64,000 nt of DNA from NCBI GenBank assembly GCA_026413225.1, contig CM048554.1, positions 44,549,963 to 44,613,962 of the forward strand, written 5' to 3'. Below the pieces are notes generated by a model. It was not told the DNA's origin and made no database searches. It worked only from the letters and a program-made list of their open reading frames with translations. Positions 41,501 through 64,000 of this stretch are shown here, in pieces (positions within the stretch are counted from its first letter, which is position 1; each line of letters begins with the position of its first letter). The position numbers and the translations under genes were made by a program. The stretch comes from Otis tarda. Its lineage: Eukaryota > Chordata > Aves > Otidiformes > Otididae.

Positions 41501-44500
41501 TTGTACATTCTAAGTGAAAAAAATTACTGTAATCAAAAAAACACATTTTAAAATAAATAATTGAAGTTTTCATTGCCATGTGTCATTGAGATTTCTGAAA
41601 CGTCCTTTATTGTAAAATACTCCTTCATTTCCAGGATGAAACTTTGGTGCCAATTACAGTTTTTCATAATATGAATTCTAAAGAGCTACACAGGAAACCA
41701 CTTCTAGTTCATGTCTATGGAGCTTATGGCATAGATTTGAACATGAGCTTTAAAGAAGAGAAGCTGATGTTAATTGAAGAGGGTTGGATATTAGCATATT
41801 GCCACGTTAGGTAAGTCAAATATAAAATGGAATTAAGATTTTAATCTGTGGGATATACAGATTTCTTGATATGCAACTGAAGAAGTACGGAAATAGTTTT
41901 TTTTCATGTGGCTATATCTAATTCTTCATGCTTTTCATTTTCATCTCTTTTTAGATTTTTTTTTATTTTTTAGTTTTTAACAAAAACATAGTTTTACCTC
42001 AGAAAAACAGAAGACAACCACATACTGCATTTAGGTTTTTCAATCAACAAGATAGTTGCATGTAACAGTCTTTTGAAGTCTCATTACTTCTTGTCTCATC
42101 TTTACTCAAGAAAAATTTTGAGAACATACTGAAATTGCAATGACATGCTACCTCCCTCTTTTTCTGAGGGCATTGTGTACTAGTGTTCAGTCTGTGTCTT
42201 CTGAAAGCCAGTTGCCTTCTACAGCAACAACTAAGCATTTAACCTGCATCTCTTGTTCTTTTATTGACTAAGTCCTCTGTCTCCAGTTTAGCTACAAATC
42301 TACTAGTTTTATAAAACCACTAGGTACAATATGCTTCACATTTTCATTGAGATAATAATTCAGTAGGTAAAGAATATAACAAAAGAATCACTTTAGGGAG
42401 GGGAAAGGGGAGAATGAGCAATTGTTTGAAATACCAGTTCCAAAACAAATTCAGCATACAGATATATTCAGTCTGCTATATTCAGTGGCAAGCATTGTGC
42501 TGTTCTTCCTCCCACCCCTCTAAATATCTTAAGATGCAAGTCAGTCCTAGATTAAGATGGATTCTTCATCCAAAGATGAAGAATTTTGGAAGACTAATCG
42601 GTTTATTTTAAACTTGAAACCTGAACAAGGAAACTTCAAGTGGCTTAGAACCACAATTGTAGTTCCATAGAAAGGAATATAAATAATTTATAAAATTCTC
42701 TTACAAAATGTAACATTTCAAAGTAGTATTTGAAATTCACAAACTAGAAAAAAATAAACTTCTAACAGTCTCAACATTTACGCTACACTGAAGACAAATC
42801 CTGGGAGTCTCAGTGTGGAGCTAAGAAATACTATATTACTGTTTTTAAATAAATGCTAGTGTTAGTCATATAAGTATTAAAAATGCTTTAGTTATTTCAA
42901 TAGTTTCCTGTACAAAAAGATAATATTAGTGTCTGATTTTGTATTGCCTACAATGACAGTGTCATTTCCTAAAGTGGCTTTCCTGTGAGTTCCAGGACAC
43001 AAGCACAAAAGGGCATGGAGCACCCTTACGCAGTTCGGATTTTCACCAGTCATCGTGCATGGATTTTTTTGTTTGTTTGTTTGTTTGCATGTTGTGTGTT
43101 TTAGCCATAAAGGAGGGTAAAGACAAGAATGAAGAAGAGTTAATTGGGAAGGCAAACTATTATTTTGCAGTTCTGTTGCTGCTGCTGTCCTTTCATTATC
43201 TGAAACTTTGCCATGCAACATTTTCCAAAGAGACCTCAATTTGAATTGTTTTAAATTTCAGAGGTGGAGGAGAGCTAGGCCTTAGCTGGCACAAAGATGG
43301 ATGTCAGCACAATAAACTCAAAGGCCTCCATGACCTTAAGGCTTGCATCATGCTGCTGCACGAACTAGGATTTTCTCAGCCTAAATACACAGCACTAGCA
43401 GCTGCCAGTGCGGGAGGAGTTCTTGCAGGGGCCCTGTGCAACACTGACCCTGAACTGATCAGAGCCGTGGTTTTACAGGTGAGGTGCTGCAGACCTTTTA
43501 TGGATTATGATGTTAAACTGTATTTTCTGTTTCATTTTACCGGTTTCAGAATTTGAAACATTCCAATTCAGAATTCACTTTCCTCATTTGTTTGAGAAAA
43601 GCTTGACCTAGACATTTGAGGTCCTCTATCCTATTTGCCTTTTTTTTTTTTAATAACTTCTAAGGCTCCTTTCGTAGATGTTCTAAATACAATGATGAAA
43701 ACTCATCTCCCACTGACAACTGAAGAACAGGAAGAATGGGGAAATCCATTAGCAGATGAAAAATGTATGAAGTATATCAAAAGCTATTGTCCATACCAGA
43801 ATATTAAGCCACAGGTAAAACTATGCTTTCTGTGTGGAATACTACAGTAATAAAGTGTAGTAGTTTATAAGAAAACCAAAAGTGGATAACTGGGTTGGGT
43901 TTTTTTTAAAAAAAATAAAGTCTATGTTACCTTTTCAGTGCTTTAAACCCCAGTATTTTAGAATTGTCTTAGCTGCTGCTTTGTGTTAAAATGAATCCTT
44001 AATACAAATATAAACTATTTCAGTAGTAATCTTAGCAATTTTTGGAGTTGTAAGTGACTATTGAAATTAACCAAATGCCTTCTCCTAAATAATCAATAGA
44101 TTTCAAGAACTGCTTATGTTATAGGACTGCCAGGCTGTAATAGATTAGTCTATTGTATAACAAACCTCAACATGTAAAATATCCTCTCCTTTTGGGGGTT
44201 TCTGTTGTTCTACTGGGTTTTGCAGACTTTGTCACAGGAGGAAGGTGTTCTTCAGTGATTAAATACCTTTTCAGAGGCAAACAATGAAATGGAAAAGGAG
44301 CTATAGCTTTGACATTGTCATCTCAGAGGAAATATTTCTTTATCTGAACCAATGTGTTAGCTACATTGCACAGGTTCATTAAGTAAAATCTTACTATATA
44401 AAACCAAATACTTTTTATGTGTAGAAAGACTGCAAAAGTAAATCTCAACTACTGTTCTAAGGTGAACCATTCCATGATTATTACTCCCCTTTTTTTGAAT

Positions 44501-46993
44501 CCTCAGCAAGCAGACATATATCAGACATTTACCAGTGGGGAGAGGATGTTTTTTATTACCTTTTGCAAGTAGATGGTCCCCTAATATGAAGTCATTTTTC
44601 AGACCAAAATACTATTTGCAGTTAGAGTGATAAAAAGCGCTTTTTTTAATTGATGTAGTTTTAGATAAACCATAACAAGTAGTACATTAAGATAAATAGA
44701 GAAAAATTTGTTACTCACTTTATGAGAAAAATCAATAGTCAAGTATTTAACTGGTTTTGGTTTTTAATCTCAGTGTTATCCTTCAGTTTTTATCACGGCA
44801 TATGAAAATGACCAACGGATACCACTAACAGGAGTTTTACGGTATGTTCAGAAGCTCAGGAAGGCAGCACTAGATCATGCCAGTGGAACAAATAAGAAAG
44901 GTAAGCATAAGAATCTTACAGATACATGGAGTTAACTAAAGAAGGATATTAGTAGTCATGTAACTAAAAATCAGAAACTGACTGCTCCTTAAATGCATTC
45001 ATTTTCACAATACAATCCAGTATCTGAACTTCTGAAGTCATTTCTGCTGCCTGCAAAGATGAGATGTGCTGTCATACTGACAAATATTTAAACCTCAGCT
45101 TCTAAGGTGCACTCTCCAGAGCCTTAAGAGGAACCAGATGTCTCTGTATTGTAGACCTGCCTGAAAATACTTAAACTCATATATGTTAAATATTAATAGT
45201 GACAAAGCACGACAGGCTCAGGGAACCCTCTGAGATGGAAAAAAACCCAAAAAACCTGGGAGAACATAAGTGGGGCTCACTCTTTCCTAGGCCTCAACAT
45301 ATGGTGACTGTTGGACAGGGCTAGGTGAACCCATACCATCTAGTCCAGCTACTGATATGGTCAGACTGCAGTTCTCAACAACACATGGATAAAAATCTTA
45401 TTTTTGTTGCTCTACAAAAACCAGCTTTTCCCAGTTAGCTAAAACTGCAGGTGTTAGTCCAAGGTAGAATGACAACAATGCCAAGGCATAGACACTTTTA
45501 TACCTGAAACTTAACACTAGCTTTGGGACTGTTTCCAGCAAAAGGTGCATTTCAAGCCTCATGACTTTCTAGTACCATCTAGTCTAGGGAGAGGCTTTTA
45601 CCATCAGCACCAAAATAGATCTTGAATTAGCTTTTCTAAATTTCATTACGCCCCTTCTCTGCTAGCAGCACAACTGCACTCATTGAGAAAGGACAGCAAA
45701 TGCTGCAATTGCTGTTGTGGTCTTTGCTCAGAAAGAAAAAATCACATCTTTCCAAAAAGACTCAGAGAACAAACACGCTAAATATATAAACATTTTTCAA
45801 ATATGTAGTTTATAGAAATACAAATAGTTCATCCATCAAGCCCCTCTATATGATTCTTTTTTTAAGGAATAACAGAAATTGTCAGGACAAAAGACAAGAT
45901 TATCTGTCCCTAAACAACTTGCATCCCCACTTACCCTTTTCCTTGTTCATTCAATGTCAATTGATCACTAGCTTCTTTGTTCCAGGAAATTGGATCCCTA
46001 ATATCATCTTAGACATCCAGACAAGTGGCAGTCATTGTGATTCATCTTGGGAGGATTCACTGAATGAGGTATGTTCCCTTTATTGCACACATCCATAACA
46101 TGTTGGAGGGAGGTGTCCCCTTGATTGATACTTCAGCCTCAGTAGTTCGTGCAGCAATTGAATATATGTTTGAAGTATCAGATGGAAAAAAAAAAAAGCC
46201 AGCCTGCTGGAATTAAGGTTGTTCTTGCAATCTTTTATATATATTGCAAGAGCAACTGCTGGTTTTATATATATAAAAATATATATATAAGCACCAATGA
46301 CAGAGCCAGATGATTGAACCTCATTGTGTCTTACACCTCAAACTAGTATTAAACTTCCACTGTAATGTGCTGAGAGCTTTGAATGAAAGGTTCTAAGTTT
46401 TACAAAACATTGTTCAAGCAGGAAGAGTCTTGCACTGTAGAGTGTTAAGTGCTTAAAATTGTCATACTGGCTATTTACTTCCACCTTCCTCATGTATAAA
46501 ACATATAAGATGGGTTTGATCTTTACATTTTGAGATGTACTGAACTATCAAAGGACACTACTACCATTAGGTTGCAACATTTTGCACTTTCTACAAGCAG
46601 ACATGGTTAACAACAACATACTGCCAAGACTGGCCATATTGTAACCAACCTCTCAGACTATCACAGTTGGATACAAGTTTTATTACTGTTAATTTTAACA
46701 AATCCTAGCAAATCCTTATTTGTTTGTTGTGGCAGTTATACCCAAAATGAATTATTTCAGGAAAAGCCTTATTCTGTCTTACGGGAAGGTACTGCTTAGC
46801 ATTAGTATGGGAAAGGAAGAAGATTAGAATAGCTGTGCAAGAACCTGAAAGTTTATAGGGCAAAGAGTTTTTTTCTATTTTATTTTGTAATAAAATATTG
46901 TCATTATTTTAGGTTGCAAGACACCTTGCTTTTCTGAACAAAGAACTTGAGGAAGTATGCCATCTCAGACATCATGCAGAGTCCTGCAAATAG
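29359..46993 (+). CDS. PREPL: PREPL, prolyl endopeptidase-like serine hydrolase, complete coding region
   Basis: Fourteen coding exons join without a break into 752 codons plus stop; human PREPL long form is 727. Exons: 29359-29577, 32324-32524, 33048-33114, 33778-33984, 36038-36161, 38459-38675, 39019-39204, 40683-40886, 41635-41810, 43262-43478, 43665-43814, 44774-44900, 45986-46068, 46913-46993. Residues 1-73 form a basic, mitochondrial-type N-terminus. Roughly 130-480 form the seven-bladed beta-propeller, and 480-752 the alpha/beta hydrolase domain. The catalytic triad is intact: Ser583 in AASAGG, Asp669 in AYENDQ, His715 in SGSHC. In mammals PREPL has (thio)esterase activity, affects AP-1 trafficking and mitochondrial function, and its loss causes a congenital myasthenic syndrome. 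A noncoding first exon must lie in the CpG island, but I cannot fix it. The start chosen ([10 protein letters not shown]) has a second Met four codons on; either could be used. Confidence 0.96.
29578..32323 (+). other. PREPL: PREPL intron after the first coding exon
   Basis: 2.7 kb, AT-rich. Holds the CAAATGTAAA array at 30.4 kb and nothing else I recognise. Confidence 0.8.
30402..30462. repeat. CAAATGTAAA tandem array between two copies of CAAATGTTTCAG
   Basis: CTGAAACAAATGTTTCAG at 30402-30419 is a 7-bp-stem hairpin. Three perfect copies of CAAATGTAAA (30421-30450) and a second CAAATGTTTCAG (30451-30462) follow. Located in the first large PREPL intron. Confidence 0.9.
32324..32524 (+). CDS. 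PREPL: PREPL coding exon (residues 74-140), with internal short-form start
   Basis: 67 codons from [11 protein letters not shown] to YTFSSGSPR, donor GTAAGT. The acceptor is a CAGCAG tandem, so the exon may start at 32324 or 32327 without frame change. The internal Met117 (ATG at 32453) in [13 protein letters not shown] aligns with human NMDAFEKVRTKLE, where the human cytosolic short form starts. Confidence 0.88.
33048..33114 (+). CDS. PREPL: PREPL coding exon, propeller start
   Basis: Encodes [22 protein letters not shown] plus one base. The acceptor is TTGAACAG and the donor GTAAGG. It corresponds to the human HGGFVYYQEGCCLVRSKD segment. Confidence 0.9.
33778..33984 (+). CDS. PREPL: PREPL coding exon, beta-propeller
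   Basis: Encodes [16 protein letters not shown] through VIPSVFSF plus one base. [18 protein letters not shown] matches human QPFIDCIRVAPDEKYVAA. The TAGTAG acceptor allows a start at 33778 or 33781, both in frame. Donor GTAAGT. Confidence 0.93.
36038..36161 (+). CDS. PREPL: PREPL coding exon, beta-propeller
   Basis: Encodes [20 protein letters not shown] through YTEQDA plus two bases. It matches human [24 protein letters not shown], but the acidic loop after the Trp is shorter here. Acceptor TTTTTTCCAG, donor GTAATA. Confidence 0.93.
38459..38675 (+). CDS. PREPL: PREPL coding exon, beta-propeller
   Basis: Residues 273-345, [20 protein letters not shown] through [16 protein letters not shown] and [11 protein letters not shown] match the human protein (TTSEVWLID, EHRDDELYILT) closely. 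Acceptor CCTTACAG, donor GTAATT. Confidence 0.95.
39019..39204 (+). CDS. PREPL: PREPL coding exon, beta-propeller
   Basis: Residues 346-407, [20 protein letters not shown] through SVQSIK. It matches human [20 protein letters not shown]...SVRSLK. Acceptor TTTTTATAG, donor GTATGT, phase 0 at both ends. Confidence 0.95.
40683..40886 (+). CDS. PREPL: PREPL coding exon, end of propeller
   Basis: Residues 408-475, [17 protein letters not shown] through TIRLLAKSK. It matches human LPPWACGFIMDTNSDPKN...VLRLEAKSK. Acceptor TTTTCTCAG, donor GTAAGA. Confidence 0.95.
41635..41810 (+). CDS. PREPL: PREPL coding exon, start of hydrolase core
   Basis: Encodes [18 protein letters not shown] through ILAYCHV plus two bases. 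[12 protein letters not shown] is the conserved strand and oxyanion-hole region of the prolyl oligopeptidase fold, nearly identical to human. Acceptor CATTTCCAG, donor GTAAGT. Confidence 0.96.
43063..43087. repeat. (TTTG)n microsatellite
   Basis: About five TTTG units after a short T run, 170 bases upstream of the PREPL catalytic-serine exon. Confidence 0.9.
43262..43478 (+). CDS. PREPL: PREPL coding exon carrying the catalytic serine
   Basis: Residues 534-606, starting [14 protein letters not shown] and ending ELIRAVVLQ. The nucleophile Ser583 sits in [12 protein letters not shown] (human [11 protein letters not shown]). The conserved RGGGELG loop is present. Acceptor AAATTTCAG, donor GTGAGG. 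Confidence 0.96.
43665..43814 (+). CDS. PREPL: PREPL coding exon, hydrolase domain
   Basis: Residues 607-656, [18 protein letters not shown] through YQNIKPQ. EEWGNP and [10 protein letters not shown] are shared with human. Only a 186-nt intron separates it from the catalytic-serine exon. Donor GTAAAA. Confidence 0.96.
44774..44900 (+). CDS. PREPL: PREPL coding exon carrying the catalytic aspartate
   Basis: Encodes [20 protein letters not shown] through SGTNKK plus one base. Asp669 in AYENDQRIP is the acid of the triad (human AYENDERVP). Acceptor TCTCAG, donor GTAAGC. Confidence 0.95.
45986..46068 (+). CDS. PREPL: PREPL coding exon carrying the catalytic histidine
   Basis: Residues 699-726, [18 protein letters not shown] through [13 protein letters not shown] is identical to human, and His715 replaces human GGNHV as GSHC. 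Acceptor TTGTTCCAG, donor GTATGT. Confidence 0.94.
46218..46290. repeat. Inverted repeat followed by (TA)n-rich tract
   Basis: GTTGTTCTTGCAA (46218-46230) and TTGCAAGAGCAAC (46244-46256) are complementary over 13 positions, with a single pair that would be G-U in RNA, around a 13-base loop. A (TA)-rich tract follows to about 46290. It lies in the last PREPL intron. Confidence 0.85.
46913..46993 (+). CDS. PREPL: PREPL last coding exon
   Basis: 26 codons ([20 protein letters not shown], then HAESCK) and a TAG stop. FLNKEL matches human FLYEEL; after that the tail differs from the human ...FEDLKKYLKF ending. The frame follows cleanly from the preceding exon through a TTTTAG acceptor. Confidence 0.88.
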   Translation, partial: VARHLAFLNKELEEVCHLRHHAESCK

Positions 46994-48697
46994 CTAATAA
47001 ACACATTGACTATTTGAAGAACATTATGTCAGATTTTTATTTATATGAAAAGCAAGCACCTTCTACAAAGAGATGTCTCCTCTTGGATCCCTGCTTTATG
47101 GGCATAAGCAGACAAGAAATTCAAAGACAAAGTTGGGTGTGGCATTGGCTTATAAACACACAAAGAGCTGAATTTCTCCCCTGCGAGACAGTACAGAAGT
47201 AGCTGCCTGCATTAATCTATTTGTTCAGTACAGTTCTGTTCACATAAGCCAGCAGTGCAGCACTACAGCACTAGACAAGTGGAGCTGAAGCAGAATGGTT
47301 GGTGCGCAAAGCCTAACCTGGGAAGGCACGCACTTTGGACAGGCGGCCTGTCCAGTCTAAGACCTCTCTTCCAGGACTACATTTTACACAAGGCAGTAAA
47401 ACTCCCAAGAAGTATTTGATTGAAAAGTCTCACCAGGGTCTTCTAAAACTAATTCCTGTATGTAGGTGATAATGACCGTTGCCCCTCCTAGCTACACAGC
47501 AGCCATAGCGTACTCATCATGGGGTGGGATCAAACAAACTGCAAAGAAGAAATGGATCCTCAAGAACAGGAATTTTAGCAGAACTCTTTCATCTGAGTAG
47601 AATCTTAACAGTTACCTTAACTAGCATGGTAATGAAAAAGGAGGTGGCAGAGTCCGCAGAGTCCTTCTGGAAGACAAGATTAATGTCACAGAAGGAGATG
47701 CCAGCGTCTTTCCAGACAATAAAACAAAAAGAATGCTCCCGCTATAAAGTAGCCTGATTCATAGTTTAGCTGACCTCTGAGCAAGGCACAAAACTGCTAC
47801 ACATTGCTTGTTTAGATAGATGCATGGTGCGCACCTAGGGCCAGCAACTGGTACAAGCAGTTGGTAGAAATGATGCTATGTGGCCATAAGGTCCTCAAAC
47901 CAAAACAGAGTTCCCCAGATCACGCCATGTCCAAAACAGACTGCACCAAGTCAAATGCTTATCCTTCCTTTGTGTCACATAAGCCACTGTAAGCGCACCA
48001 AATGCAAATCAAAGCATGTGAACGAGTGTGAGATTCAGCGGAGTGGTTTCAGTCGCTTACGCTGAACTAACGTATGCACACCTCACCTCAGCCTTAGGGT
48101 AAAAAAAGGAATAAGAGAATGCAAGTGTATTCTGACTCAGCCGGGGGGATAATCAATTGGAAATGCAGTCCTGAGTGTACAATTAGATATATTAGCTGTA
48201 TTTTGCTCTTTTTCTTACTAATTGAGGATAATCAGACCTGTTAAAAGTTGAGAGAAGTCAGTCATCACAACTTAACATATTAGTGTTGCTTGCTTTTATC
48301 TATTTTAAGAAATACAGGGCCACCCCTTTGGAATATGTTTTACAAATCTACAGACAAAGTTCCTTTGAACTGCCACAGGCTTTGGATTCCATAGGAGTTC
48401 TTTATGACCAGCACCCTGAAAACAATTTTTCTTTTTCACCACAAAAATACACACTTAAACAGGACAGTTTTTTAGGATAGGTTTACTTTTCTTCTCCACA
48501 GACCCTAAGGAGGATTTTATATTGTATTTTCTTTTTCATCACCAATATAGATGTAAGAAAATTAGGTATCTTATTTTTCAAGACATTTATGTTGTACACA
48601 AAGTTTAAAAGCCAAAGATGACTGAAAATTTTTAGCATTTCCCTTAAACCAACATTTTCTAAATTCACATGAAAGCTTGGTTATTCTACTCCTGTAC
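46994..48697. other. Convergent 3' interval between PREPL and SLC3A1
   Basis: 1.7 kb between the two stop codons, expected to hold both 3' UTRs. A plus-strand AATAAA lies at 47718. No repeats are seen. In human the two transcripts' 3' ends overlap, as I recall; whether they do here cannot be read from sequence alone. Confidence 0.75.
47718..47723 (+). terminator. PREPL: Candidate PREPL polyadenylation signal
   Basis: An AATAAA hexamer in CAGACAATAAAACAAAAAG, 725 bases after the PREPL stop codon. It is the first canonical plus-strand signal I noticed in a sensible position. The true site could differ. Confidence 0.4.

Positions 48698-64000
<15,303 letters not shown>

Larger units (their letters stand above)
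39205..46912 (+). other. PREPL: PREPL introns between coding exons 7 and 14
   Basis: Introns 39205-40682, 40887-41634, 41811-43261, 43479-43664, 43815-44773, 44901-45985 and 46069-46912. Apart from the (TTTG)n at 43.06 kb, A/C or T/G composite tracts at 43.89 and 45.24 kb, and the inverted repeat at 46.22 kb, I see nothing. Confidence 0.75.

Noticed and set aside
46957-47202. An 82-codon frame overlapping the PREPL stop
   Set aside because: A shadow frame across the last PREPL exon and its 3' UTR; the phase from the previous exon supports the other frame.

Overview
This is a stretch of vertebrate nuclear DNA, almost certainly from a bird. Three spliced genes are recognisable: CAMKMT, PREPL and SLC3A1, in the arrangement known from human 2p21 (here inverted). 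Their exons are short, bounded by GT/AG, and widely spaced. The interspersed repeats are CR1 LINE fragments ending in the octamer-like ATTCTATG/ATTCTGTG tails typical of birds and other reptiles. There is also one avian-type solo LTR. I see no bacterial genes, CRISPR arrays, tRNA or rRNA genes.

Layout. Positions 1-28208 (minus strand) hold the 5' part of CAMKMT (calmodulin-lysine N-methyltransferase). Exon 1 is at 28110-28208, exon 2 at 23613-23779 and exon 3 at 14011-14075. The remaining exons, with the SAM-binding core, lie outside the window. About 27.5-28.95 kb is a CpG island that serves as a shared, head-to-head promoter. PREPL (plus strand) follows with 14 coding exons from 29359 to 46993, and joins into a complete open frame of 752 codons. 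SLC3A1 (rBAT, minus strand) occupies 48698-64000. Ten coding exons are present; the first is cut by the right window edge, so the start codon is missing. PREPL and SLC3A1 face each other tail to tail, with 1.7 kb between their stop codons.

How the genes relate. They share no pathway. CAMKMT trimethylates calmodulin. PREPL is a prolyl-oligopeptidase-like serine hydrolase, with mitochondrial and cytosolic forms. SLC3A1 is the heavy subunit of the cystine/dibasic amino-acid transporter b0,+. Their linkage is conserved synteny, and deletions across it cause contiguous-gene cystinuria syndromes in humans.

Points of most interest: all three positions that match the GH13 glycosidase catalytic residues in the rBAT ectodomain are changed in this bird, whereas I recall them as retained in human rBAT. 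The region around exons 8/9 of rBAT is also shortened. PREPL has an internal in-frame Met matching the human short-form start, and two tandem NAGNAG acceptors. About a dozen composite A-run/C-run tracts are scattered through the introns. I did not find a new multi-gene system here; this is an ordinary conserved locus with some lineage-specific details.
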